DNA of 64,000 bases from Aldehydirespirator sp965116865 (GTDB taxonomy: Bacteria > Actinomycetota > Acidimicrobiia > Acidimicrobiales > Aldehydirespiratoraceae), in assembly GCA_965116865.1 (NCBI GenBank), contig OZ220727.1, positions 2,542,001 through 2,606,000 of the forward strand, given 5' to 3'. The first letter of the stretch is position 1. Each line of letters begins with the position of its first letter. Both the position numbers and the translations under genes were made by a program. Shown in pieces: positions 1 through 7,837 of this stretch. The notes under the pieces are model-generated. The model worked only from the letters and a program-made list of their open reading frames with translations, did not search any database and was not told where the DNA came from.

Positions 1-987
1 AAGGCCAAGCTGGGGAACATGTCGATGCGCTCCTTCACCGAGCGGGTCACCAACCGCCGGCTGTCGGAGTGGCTGGAGGAGAACCCGGCCCAAGCGAGAC
101 GGGCGGTGCTGAAGGCTGTGGCCGCGTCCGCGGCCCGGGAGGCCGCGGCCCGGGTGCGTTCGGAGGTCCGCTCCAAGTCGCTGCTGGACGGCGCAGGCAT
201 GCCCGACAAGCTGAAGGACTGCACAGCCTCCGATCCGGACCGCCGGGAACTGTTCATCGTCGAGGGGGACTCCGCGGGCGGTTCGGCCGTGCGGGCGCGC
301 GATCCTGAGACGCAGGCGGTGCTGCCGATCAGGGGCAAGATCCTCAATGTGGAGCGTGCCCGCATCGACCGGATGCTCAAGAACAACGAGATCCAGGCCA
401 TCATCGCGGCGATAGGCGCCGGCATCGGCGGCGCGGCGGGCCCCAACGGCGACGGAGGCGGTGACGCGGACACGGCGGCGGACGTGGACGGCCGGGCCGC
501 AGGCCGCGGATTCGACGACCGCGGCTGCGACGTGGGCAAGGCCCGCTATCGCAAAGTGATCGTGCTGGCCGACGCCGACGTGGACGGCAGCCACATCCGC
601 ACGCTCCTGCTCACGTTCTTCTACCGCCAGATGCGCCCGCTGGTCGAGGCCGGGCTCGTGTACGTCGCCCAGCCGCCGCTCTACTCCACCAAAGTGTCGA
701 ACTCGAAGACGGTGTATCTGCTCGACGACGCCGCGAAGGAGGCCTTCCTGGCTTCCAGACCGAAGCACAAGGGCGAGTTCCAGCGCCTCAAGGGCCTGGG
801 TGAGATGGACTGGGACGAGTTGCGCTCCACCACCATGGACCTGCGGACGCGCAGCCTGTTGCAGGTGTCGGTCGAGGAGGCAGCGATCGCCGACCGGGTC
901 ATCTCGGTGCTCATGGGCGACGACGTCGAGCAGCGCAAGGACTTCATCGTCACCAACGCCCGCGAAGTCCGCAACCTCGACTTCTGA
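1..987 (+). CDS. gyrB: DNA gyrase subunit B, C-terminal part (5' end outside window)
   Basis: This is the ATPase/TOPRIM subunit of gyrase, which with GyrA introduces negative supercoils. The reading frame is open from base 1, so the ATP-binding half lies outside the window. The TOPRIM motifs are visible: EGDSAGGSA near base 265 and DADVDGSHI near base 575. The protein ends with the typical NAREVRNLDF. A Gly/Asp/Ala-rich stretch of about 35 residues (bases about 424-535) lies between the conserved IIAAIGAGIG and the KARYRKVIVLADAD segment, where most GyrB proteins have only a few linker residues. gyrA follows 29 bp downstream on the same strand. The identification is secure; only the 5' end is missing. 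Confidence 0.97.
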   Translation, partial: KAKLGNMSMRSFTERVTNRRLSEWLEENPAQARRAVLKAVAASAAREAAARVRSEVRSKSLLDGAGMPDKLKDCTASDPDRRELFIVEGDSAGGSAVRARDPETQAVLPIRGKILNVERARIDRMLKNNEIQAIIAAIGAGIGGAAGPNGDGGGDADTAADVDGRAAGRGFDDRGCDVGKARYRKVIVLADADVDGSHIRTLLLTFFYRQMRPLVEAGLVYVAQPPLYSTKVSNSKTVYLLDDAAKEAFLASRPKHKGEFQRLKGLGEMDWDELRSTTMDLRTRSLLQVSVEEAAIADRVISVLMGDDVEQRKDFIVTNAREVRNLDF

Positions 988-1016
988 CCCACCGACGGAA
1001 AAGAGCGGACAGACCC

Positions 1017-3536
1017 ATGGCAACGAACCCGACCGCCTCCGCCCCCGACGGCGCCGCGGGCGGCGGCCCGGGGGTGACCGTCGTCGAGATCCAGGAGGAG
1101 ATGGAGAGCTCCTTCCTGGAATACGCCATGTCGGTGATCATCAGTCGGGCGCTGCCCGACGCCCGCGACGGCCTCAAGCCTGTGCATCGCCGGATCCTGT
1201 GGTCGATGTACGACCAAGGCTTCCGCCCCGACCGGGGCCACGTCAAGTGCGCCCGCGTCGTGGGCGACGTGATGGCCCGGTTCCATCCCCACGGCGACGC
1301 CGCCATCTACGACGCGTTGGCCAGGATGGCCCAGCCGTTCTCGTTGCAGCACCCCCTCATCGACTTTCACGGCAACTACGGATCGCCCGAGGACCCTCCT
1401 GCCGCGGCCCGCTACACCGAGTGCCGCCTCGATCGGCTGGCCATGTCGATGCTGGCCGACATCGAGCAGGACACCGTCGACTTCGCCGACAACTATTCGG
1501 GGGACTTCGCCGAGCCGGCGGTGCTGCCGGCGCGGCTGCCGAACCTGCTGGTGAACGGCAGCCAGGGGATCGCGGTGGGCATGGCCACCAGCATCCCGCC
1601 CCACAACCTGGCCGAGGTGATCGACGCGGTGATGGTGCTCCTCGAGAACCCCGCCGCCGGCGCCGAGGAGTTGATGGCCCGCGTCCATGGCCCGGACTTC
1701 CCGACCGGGGGGCGGGTACTGGGTCGAACCGGGTTCGAGTCGGCCTATCGGACCGGGCGCGGGTCGGTCAAGATGCGCGCCGATGTCGCCGTCGACGAGA
1801 TAGGCGGCCGCAACGCGCTCGTGGTCACCGCGCTGCCCTACCAGGTGTCGGCCGGCGCGGTGGCCCGCAAGATCGCCGATCTGGTCAACGCCAGGGAGCT
1901 GGAGGGGATCGCCGACGTCAACGACGAGTCCTCCGGCGACTCCACCCGCTTCGTGATCAAGCTCAAGCGGGACGCCAACCCGGAGGTTGTGCTCAACAAC
2001 CTCTGGAAGCACACCCCGCTGCAGTCCAGCTTCGCCATGAACATGGTGGCGCTGGTGGACGGGGTGCCTCGCACTCTCACCCTGCGCGACGCGCTGGCCG
2101 CGTACGTCGCGCACCAGATCGAGGTGGTGACCCGGCGCTCGGAGTTCCGGCTGGCCGCGGCCCGTGCCCGGCTCCACATCCTGGAAGGGTTGCTGCGCGC
2201 TCTGGAGGCGATCGACGAGATCATCGCCGTGATCCGCGCCAGCGCCGACACCGCCGCGGCCCGTGCGTCCCTGACGTCGGCGCCGTTCGAGTTCTCGGAA
2301 GCTCAAGCCAACCACATCCTCGAGATGGCTCTGTCGCGTCTGACCCGCCTGGGTCGAGCCCAGATCGAGGCCGAAAGCATCGAGAAACGCGCCTTGATCG
2401 CGGAACTGGAGGCGCTGCTGTCTGACGAGCACCGCCTCCGGATGGCGATCCGTGAGGAGCTCGAGGAGATCTCCGAGAAGTTCGGGGTCGCCCGCCGGTC
2501 GGTGCTCGAGATCGACCCGGGTGAGCTCGACATCGAGGATCTGATCGACGACGACGACCTGGTGTTCACCATGTCGGCCTCGGGCTACGTCAAGACGGTG
2601 CCGACCGACGAGTTCCGCCTCCAAGGCCGCGGCGGCCGCGGGGTGGCTGGGGCCAGGCTCAAGCAGGCCGACAGCGTCATGCATCTGATCCACACCACGG
2701 CCCATTCCTACCTGCTGTTCTTCAGCAACCGGGGCCGGGTCTACCGGCTCAAGGCCCACGAGGTGCCGGTGGCCTCGCGTACCGCCCGGGGCACCTCGAT
2801 CGCGAACCTGCTGTCGATGCAGGACGGCGAGCGGATCCAGGCCGTGATCGACACCCGCGACTACGAGACGAACCGCTACCTGCTGTTCGCCACCGCGGCC
2901 GGCCGGGTGAAGCGCACCAAGTTCAACGCCTACGACTCGTCCCGCAAGGCGGGCCTCATCGCCATCACGCTGCGCGCCGCAGACGAGCTGGTGGCAGTCG
3001 TGCCGACCGACGGCACGCACGATGTCCTGCTGTCGTCGCGGCTGGGGCAGACGATCCGCTTCGCGCAGGGCCAGGTCCGTGAGATGGGCCGCAAGGCCGC
3101 CGGCGTCGTCGGTTTGAAGTTCAAGCACGACGGCGACTCGTTGGTGTCGTGCGCGGTGGCCCGTCCGGGCGCGGCGCTGCTGTACGTGACCACTCGCGGC
3201 TACGGCAAGCGGACGCCGGTGGCCGCGTTCAACCGCAAAGGCCGCGGCGGCTTGGGGACTGTCGGGTCCAAGCCGACGGAGCAGAAGGGCGTGGTGGTCG
3301 GGACGCTGGTCGTGGATCCCGGCGACGAGATCCTGGCCGTCACCGCCAACGGTGTTGTGATCCGGGTTCCGGTGGGCGACGTGTCCGAGCGGGGCCGGAT
3401 GGCGTCGGGTGTCAGAGTGATGAGTCCCGACCCCGGAGACGAGGTGGTGGCTGTTGCTCTCGTCGGTGACGACATGAACGGCAATTCGGGCGACGGCCCG
3501 TCCGCACGGTCCGAGGGCGAGCCGGGCGGGCCATGA
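1017..3536 (+). CDS. gyrA: DNA gyrase subunit A
   Basis: The DNA cleavage/rejoining subunit of gyrase, 839 residues and full length. The catalytic tyrosine is Tyr133 in AARYTECRL. The quinolone-determining stretch reads HPHGDAAIYD (residues 90-99), with Ala at the position equivalent to E. coli Ser83, as in mycobacteria. The C-terminal half carries the beta-pinwheel, with the GyrA box around QGRGGRG (about residue 538). The start is ATG at 1017, directly after gyrB. The stop overlaps the next start (ATGA at 3533). Residues after about 820 form a short acidic/Gly-rich tail. Confidence 0.98.
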   Translation: MATNPTASAPDGAAGGGPGVTVVEIQEEMESSFLEYAMSVIISRALPDARDGLKPVHRRILWSMYDQGFRPDRGHVKCARVVGDVMARFHPHGDAAIYDALARMAQPFSLQHPLIDFHGNYGSPEDPPAAARYTECRLDRLAMSMLADIEQDTVDFADNYSGDFAEPAVLPARLPNLLVNGSQGIAVGMATSIPPHNLAEVIDAVMVLLENPAAGAEELMARVHGPDFPTGGRVLGRTGFESAYRTGRGSVKMRADVAVDEIGGRNALVVTALPYQVSAGAVARKIADLVNARELEGIADVNDESSGDSTRFVIKLKRDANPEVVLNNLWKHTPLQSSFAMNMVALVDGVPRTLTLRDALAAYVAHQIEVVTRRSEFRLAAARARLHILEGLLRALEAIDEIIAVIRASADTAAARASLTSAPFEFSEAQANHILEMALSRLTRLGRAQIEAESIEKRALIAELEALLSDEHRLRMAIREELEEISEKFGVARRSVLEIDPGELDIEDLIDDDDLVFTMSASGYVKTVPTDEFRLQGRGGRGVAGARLKQADSVMHLIHTTAHSYLLFFSNRGRVYRLKAHEVPVASRTARGTSIANLLSMQDGERIQAVIDTRDYETNRYLLFATAAGRVKRTKFNAYDSSRKAGLIAITLRAADELVAVVPTDGTHDVLLSSRLGQTIRFAQGQVREMGRKAAGVVGLKFKHDGDSLVSCAVARPGAALLYVTTRGYGKRTPVAAFNRKGRGGLGTVGSKPTEQKGVVVGTLVVDPGDEILAVTANGVVIRVPVGDVSERGRMASGVRVMSPDPGDEVVAVALVGDDMNGNSGDGPSARSEGEPGGP

Positions 3537-3889
3537 CGGCCCGGCCGGCGCCCGGACGGGGTGAGCTGGGGCAGGCCGTGCCGTTGATGGTCGTGGTGCT
3601 GCTGGTCGTGACGCTCGTCGTGGTGGCCACGGTCGAGGTCGGACAGCTGCTGGACGAGGGCGCTCGGGCCCGCACCGCGGCCGACGCCGCAGCCTTGGCC
3701 GGGGCGTCGGCCGGTCGGGGGGAGGCCGAGTCTGTGGCGGCGGCCAACGGCGGCTCGTTGCTCTCCTACACTGAAAGTCAGGCGGTCGACGGCTCCCAGG
3801 CCTTGCTGGTGACGGTCGCGGTGCAGGTAGGCCGGGCGAGCCAGACAGCACGGGCCGAGGGGCTGGTGGAATGGGTCAGCCCATCGTGA
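3533..3889 (+). CDS. TadE/TadG-like membrane-anchored protein
   Basis: A 118-residue protein whose ATG overlaps the gyrA stop (ATGA). It has one N-terminal hydrophobic helix (about residues 17-37) preceded by RGELGQ, then the signature DEGARARTAADAAALAGA. This is the pattern of TadE-like/Flp-pilus-associated proteins and of the small Rv3654c-type proteins in actinobacteria. The remainder is a short extracytoplasmic domain. A role in a tight-adherence (Tad) apparatus is known for relatives, but no other tad genes are visible here, so its function is unproven. Confidence 0.75.
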   Translation: MTARPAPGRGELGQAVPLMVVVLLVVTLVVVATVEVGQLLDEGARARTAADAAALAGASAGRGEAESVAAANGGSLLSYTESQAVDGSQALLVTVAVQVGRASQTARAEGLVEWVSPS

Positions 3890-3900
3890 GGCCGTTCGTC

Positions 3901-4039
3901 TGTTCGGTCTCCGTGCCGATGGGGCGGAGCGGGTCGTCGTCGAGACGGTGGCAGTCTGTCTGTTCGGTCTCCGTGCCGATGGGGCGGAGCGGGTCGTCGT
4001 CGAGACGGTGGCAGTCTGTCTGTTCGGTCTCCGTGCCGA
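3901..4039. repeat. 60-bp tandem repeat, 2.3 copies
   Basis: Two identical 60-bp units (3901-3960 and 3961-4020) and a partial third copy (4021-4039) fill the gap between the TadE-like gene and the DUF3566 gene. The sequence is GC-rich. No gene start fits it, and the DUF3566 start lies beyond it. Confidence 0.95.
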
Positions 4040-4082
4040 GCCCTGTCTAGGCTGCGGCGTTCTCGAAGGGTCACAGACATCC

Positions 4083-4727
4083 ATGGGCGAAGAGCCGACT
4101 TCCGGCGACGGTGCACAGAGCCACCGTCCGTTGTCGGACAGCGACCGGGTTCCGGCCCCTGCAGCGAACTCGGCCGCCGGTCCCGGCACCGTGTCCGGTC
4201 CTAGTCGGAGACCGCCGCCGCGCTCGGCCGTCGGCCGGGCGTTCAGGGCCCGGTCCGGCCGGCGCCTGCGAGCCCGCCGGGTCCGTCGCCTCGTGCGGCA
4301 CGTCGAGCCTTGGTCGGTGCTCAAGGTCTCGTTGATCCTCTATTTCTGCGTTTGGGCGGTCATGCTGTTCGTGGGGGTGACCCTGTGGAACCTGGCAGTG
4401 GGTTCCGGGCTGGTCGCCAAGGTCGAGAACTTTGTGGTGGAGCTGTTCGCGTTGGCGTCGTTCACGATCAACGCCGACCAGATCTTCAGGATCGCTGCCG
4501 TCGGCGGGCTGGTATTGGTGGTGGCGGGCAGCGGTCTGACCGTGCTCGCGGCAGTGTTGTTCAACCTGATCAGCGACGTCACGGGGGGAGTGCGTCTGAC
4601 GGTCGTCGAGGAGGAGACCGCCCGCCCGCGCTCGCGCCGGACTCGGCGGCGGGTCTTGGTGGCCGGACCGCCGCCCGGCGAGCGGCCCCCGGCCGAGCCT
4701 CCGCCCGATCCGTCCGGGCGCGCATGA
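4083..4727 (+). CDS. DUF3566-family membrane protein
   Basis: A 214-residue protein. An N-terminal Pro/Ser-rich, then Arg-rich cytoplasmic region (residues 1-75) precedes two transmembrane helices (about 82-104 and 138-162). The pair encloses a segment typical of DUF3566 (WNLAVGSGLVAKVENFV). The C-terminal tail is Arg- and Pro-rich. DUF3566 proteins characteristically sit between gyrA and tRNA-Ile in actinobacteria, exactly as here. The frame is also open upstream from 3948 through the tandem repeat. I chose ATG 4083 because it lies after the repeat and gives a normal family N-terminus. Function is unknown; a link to cell envelope or division is only suspected for relatives. Confidence 0.85.
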   Translation: MGEEPTSGDGAQSHRPLSDSDRVPAPAANSAAGPGTVSGPSRRPPPRSAVGRAFRARSGRRLRARRVRRLVRHVEPWSVLKVSLILYFCVWAVMLFVGVTLWNLAVGSGLVAKVENFVVELFALASFTINADQIFRIAAVGGLVLVVAGSGLTVLAAVLFNLISDVTGGVRLTVVEEETARPRSRRTRRRVLVAGPPPGERPPAEPPPDPSGRA

Positions 4728-4827
4728 TCTTGGTTGTGCATCGCCGCATGGCAGGACGGGCCGCTGTCTCCTTGCTGGGGGTGGCAGCGGGAAACCCAAC
4801 GTCCGCGGCTAGCGTGGGGTGCCGCTG

Positions 4828-4901
<74 letters not shown>

Positions 4902-5090
4902 CACTCCCGAATCGCCATCCAGACACCGCCCGGAGGCCGTTTTGGCCGCAGGACTCATTGCTTTGATCCGCCGGACATTGGTCGCCGTCCTCGCTGGGAT
5001 GGCGGTGGCTGCGGCCATCCGGGTGCGGGGCCGCGGCGGCGTGCCCCCCCAGACGGGTGGCTGGCGCGAGCTTCGGGACGACGAGCTCGC

Positions 5091-6119
5091 GTGACGGCCG
5101 CCCATGGTGCCCCAGGCGCGAGCGTGGTCGTGTTCGGTGCGGGCGCGACCGGGGCTCGCATTGCTGGGATGCTTGCAGCCAGCGACCTCGTGGGCGTCGT
5201 CGAGGTGCGGGACACCGACCCGGTCCGGTTGCGGCAGGCCGGGGGCTCGTTGGGCGGCGCGGTGGTCCTCGACTGCGGTTCCGAAGTACACGACTCGGTC
5301 GATCTGGTGGTAGTTGCCACGCCCGCCGGAACGCAGTCCGCGGTGGCTCTGAACGCGGTGAGGGCCTCGGCTGCGGTGGTGACGACCGCCAGCGAGATCA
5401 ACGAGACCCGCGATCTGCTGGCGCTCGACCGTCAGGCCAGGCGGCACGGTGTGCCGTTGGCGGTGGGTGCCGGGTTCATGCCTGGCATGACCTGTCTGCT
5501 GGCCCGGGCCGGCGCCGCCGAGTTGGACTCGGTCGACGAGATCCATGTTGCCAAAGCCGGCACCGGCGGCCCGGCATGCGCGCGCCAGCACCATCGCGCC
5601 CTCAGCGGCCTTGCCATCGACTGGAGGGACGGCCGCTGGACCCGACGGCCGGGCGGCTCGGGGCGGGAGCTGTGCTGGTTCCCCGACCCTGTAGCCGGCC
5701 GGGACTGTTACCGGGGGGCGCTCCCGGATGCGTTGCTGCTGGTTCCGGCGTTCCCAGGCGTCGACCGGGTGACGGCCCGGATGGCGGCCACCCGCCGGGA
5801 TCGGCTGACCGCGCCGCTGCCCATGATGCGTCGCCCCCATCCCGAGGGCGGGATCGGGGCGGTGCGGGTCGAACTCCGCGGCCGCCGCGGCGCCGACCGT
5901 CGGGTGGTCGTGCTGGGTGCCAGGGCGCGCCCGGCGGAGGGTGCCGCCGTGGTCGCCGTCTCGACGGCTCTGCACATCATCGGCCGGGGCTCGGCGCCTG
6001 GCGCCGGCGGTTTGGCCTCGATCGCCGGCGCCGGGGCTCTGCTGGCGCGGGTGGCCGCCCGCGGGCTGCGACCCTGCCGGTTCGAAGGTTTCGCCCTGTC
6101 ACGAGCGGTGGCCGTCTGA
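5091..6119 (+). CDS. NAD(P)-binding saccharopine-dehydrogenase-like protein
   Basis: About 342 residues. The N-terminus has a Rossmann motif, VVVFGAGATGARIAG (about residues 12-26), followed by the DTD and VVVATPAGTQ segments of the saccharopine dehydrogenase/dihydrodipicolinate reductase-like NADP-binding fold. A conserved AVGAGFMPGMTCLLA segment follows, and the C-terminus is Gly/Ala-rich. The frame is open back into the tRNA, so I set the start at GTG 5091 just before the Rossmann strand. The substrate is unknown. The nearest neighbour is hisN on the opposite strand, which gives no pathway hint. Confidence 0.7.
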   Translation: MTAAHGAPGASVVVFGAGATGARIAGMLAASDLVGVVEVRDTDPVRLRQAGGSLGGAVVLDCGSEVHDSVDLVVVATPAGTQSAVALNAVRASAAVVTTASEINETRDLLALDRQARRHGVPLAVGAGFMPGMTCLLARAGAAELDSVDEIHVAKAGTGGPACARQHHRALSGLAIDWRDGRWTRRPGGSGRELCWFPDPVAGRDCYRGALPDALLLVPAFPGVDRVTARMAATRRDRLTAPLPMMRRPHPEGGIGAVRVELRGRRGADRRVVVLGARARPAEGAAVVAVSTALHIIGRGSAPGAGGLASIAGAGALLARVAARGLRPCRFEGFALSRAVAV

Positions 6120-6182
6120 GAGCACGAGCAGACAGGTGCGGACCTGTCGAGGTGAACGCCTCGCGCCGGCTGGCGGGCAGCT

Positions 6183-6935
6183 TCATTCGAAGCAGCGCAG
6201 CAGCTCGTCGTGCAGGGCTCCGTTGGTGGCGACCGCCGAACCGCTGCGCCAGTCGTCTGCCCCGGCCGTGTCCGAGAACCGGCCGCCGGCCTCGGCGACG
6301 ATGACGCTCATCGGGGCCACATCCCAGTCCGAGCACTCCGGATCGACCATGGCCTCCGCACGCCCGGTCGCGACGAGGGCGTAACCGTAGGCGTCGCCCC
6401 AAGTCCGCACTCGGGCACCACCGTCGCGGACTTGTCGCAGGGTGCGGTCCGGCCAGTACGAGAGTCCGCTCGTGCATACGTACGACCCCTCGAGGCCGGA
6501 GCGGTCGCTGACCCGGCACGGCTTGCCGTCCCATCGGGCGCCGCGGCCCCGCCCAGCCCAGACGCACTCGTCGAGGGCGGGCAGGAAGATCACGCCCGCA
6601 GCCGGGCCCTGCTCGTCGATCAGGGCCAGGAGGGTGGCGAACAGCGGGACGCCTTGGGCGAAGGCCTTGGTGCCGTCGATCGGGTCGATCACCCAGGTGC
6701 GGCCGGTTCGGCCGGGCGTCTCGCCCTCTTCCTCCCCGCAGATCGTGTCGTCGGGGTACGTCGCCAGGATCTCCGCACGCAGGAACCGTTCGGCTGCGTA
6801 GTCGGCGTCGGTGACAGGCGAGCCGTCGCTCTTGGCAGTCACTGAAAGCCCTCGCGCCTGGTACCAGTCCAGAGTTATGCGTCCGGCCTGCCGGGCTGCG
6901 GCCACGGTGAAGTCGATGAGATCCTGCTCGATCAT
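6183..6935 (-). CDS. hisN: Histidinol-phosphatase, inositol-monophosphatase family
   Basis: A 250-residue Mg2+-dependent phosphatase. Family motifs are present in order: GEEEG (metal-binding Glu), WVIDPIDGTKAF (the DPIDGT metal/phosphate site) and SDWDVAPM near the C-terminus. Full length matches the HisN branch, including the DGSPVTDADYAAE segment near residue 37 that actinobacterial HisN proteins carry. It hydrolyses L-histidinol phosphate to histidinol in histidine synthesis. An inositol-1-phosphatase role cannot be excluded from sequence alone. It stands alone on the minus strand with no other his genes nearby. Confidence 0.82.
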   Translation of the reverse strand: MIEQDLIDFTVAAARQAGRITLDWYQARGLSVTAKSDGSPVTDADYAAERFLRAEILATYPDDTICGEEEGETPGRTGRTWVIDPIDGTKAFAQGVPLFATLLALIDEQGPAAGVIFLPALDECVWAGRGRGARWDGKPCRVSDRSGLEGSYVCTSGLSYWPDRTLRQVRDGGARVRTWGDAYGYALVATGRAEAMVDPECSDWDVAPMSVIVAEAGGRFSDTAGADDWRSGSAVATNGALHDELLRCFE

Positions 6936-7019
6936 GTTGTTGGTGTCCTTGTCGGAGACGGGATACGTGGTGGACGCGCTCTCGGGGGGAGAAGACCCGG
7001 CTGGATCATGGCTCTGGGG

Positions 7020-7047
7020 TTGTGATGACAGTGTATATTGATATAAT
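7020..7047 (+). promoter_or_regulatory. Predicted sigma70-type promoter, probably leaderless
   Basis: TTGTGA (7020-7025) and a perfect TATAAT (7042-7047) are separated by 16 bp, in an AT-rich island of otherwise GC-rich DNA. The -10 ends seven bases before ATG 7055, so transcription would begin at or very near the start codon, giving a leaderless mRNA, which is common in actinobacteria. Confidence 0.55.
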
Positions 7048-7054
7048 AGCTTCT

Positions 7055-7411
7055 ATGTTGAGAAGTGTCCAGTTGTTTCAAGAGGCGGCTCTCAAGGCTC
7101 AGCGGGCCGAGAGGTGCCGCTCGGTGGCGGACATGCTCGACCGGCGTCGGGCGGTCCTGGCTGAGCGCCATCGTCCGGTGGTGGCCCTGCACCACGAGGA
7201 TGTCTGGAGGGGACGGGCTGCTGCCGTCAGCCGCACCAAGCTCCGCCGTGTCATCGGCGCGGCACTGTATTCCCTCGCCCTCGATCTGGCGACCGCCGGC
7301 CGGGCCCTGCGCGGCGAGGCATCGAGCCTCGACCAGGAGGCAGCCGGTCTGCGGGCCAGAGCCAGAGCTGCCGCCGACGTCGAGGTCAGAGCCGCGTCAG
7401 GCGCCTGGTAG
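7055..7411 (+). CDS. Small hypothetical protein
   Basis: I do not recognise this protein. From ATG 7055 it has 118 residues, rich in Arg, Ala and Glu, mostly helical in character (repeated AERCRSVADMLDRRR-type heptads), without a membrane segment. Third-position GC is high, supporting a real gene. In-frame GTG 7022 and ATG 7025 exist but lie inside the predicted promoter, so 7055 is preferred. Its 3' end overlaps the tail of the neighbouring transposase remnant by 26 bp on the other strand. Confidence 0.5.
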   Translation: MLRSVQLFQEAALKAQRAERCRSVADMLDRRRAVLAERHRPVVALHHEDVWRGRAAAVSRTKLRRVIGAALYSLALDLATAGRALRGEASSLDQEAAGLRARARAAADVEVRAASGAW

Positions 7412-7822
7412 GTCCCCGAGGCTCTGTCGTCGTTCTTGCGGAGCGCACGAGGCGGCCGGGGGCGTGCCAGAGCTGCCGTCTGAGGCGTTTGGGGGCGGCT
7501 TTGGCGAGCGGCCCGGTGAGGCAGAGTCTCTGGAACCATCTCGCCAGGGCGGCCGACAGCGCGACGAGCTGGGTCCAGGCGCAGTTGGCGTCGTAGTCGC
7601 TGAAGGGCATGCGCTCGAGGCCGGAGTCTTTGAGCCGGTCGATGGTGTCTTCGGTTCGGGCGTGGCCGCGGTGGCGCGCGTCGAGTTCGGCGGGGTCTCC
7701 TTGGGCGTCGGTGCAGAACCCGCGGCAGCGCCAGAGGTCAGAGTCGAACAGGCTGCGCTGCGCGCCGGGGTGGCGCCGCTCGCGGCGGGCGATGAACCTG
7801 GTGTGCTCGGGCCAGTCCTTGA
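7386..7822 (-). pseudogene. IS1380-type transposase, C-terminal fragment
   Basis: On the minus strand the frame reads KDWPEHTRFIARRER..., then LFDSDLWR, DARHRGHARTEDTID and AWTQLVALSAALARW, ending near LRRQLWHAPGRLVRSAR. This is the C-terminal third of an IS1380-family DDE transposase. The reading stops being transposase exactly where the terminal repeat of the neighbouring ISL3-type element begins (7823), so the element was cut by that insertion or by a deletion. There is no start codon and no N-terminal catalytic core, so it is non-functional. Confidence 0.75.
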
Positions 7823-7837
7823 GCGGCTCTCCGCGTT

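Noticed and set aside
681..3851. Long minus-strand frame (over 1000 codons) opposite gyrA
   Set aside because: A GC-rich shadow of gyrB/gyrA: low-complexity Arg/His/Gly/Pro content, no motifs, and the opposite strand is a certain gene. Similar antisense shadows over aminotransferase, molybdoenzyme, FN3, soxA and soxB were dismissed for the same reason.
6183..6935. Inositol monophosphatase (suhB) annotation
   Set aside because: The family core is shared, but the DGSPVTDADYAAE segment and overall pattern fit the actinobacterial HisN branch better. Kept as an alternative in the entry.
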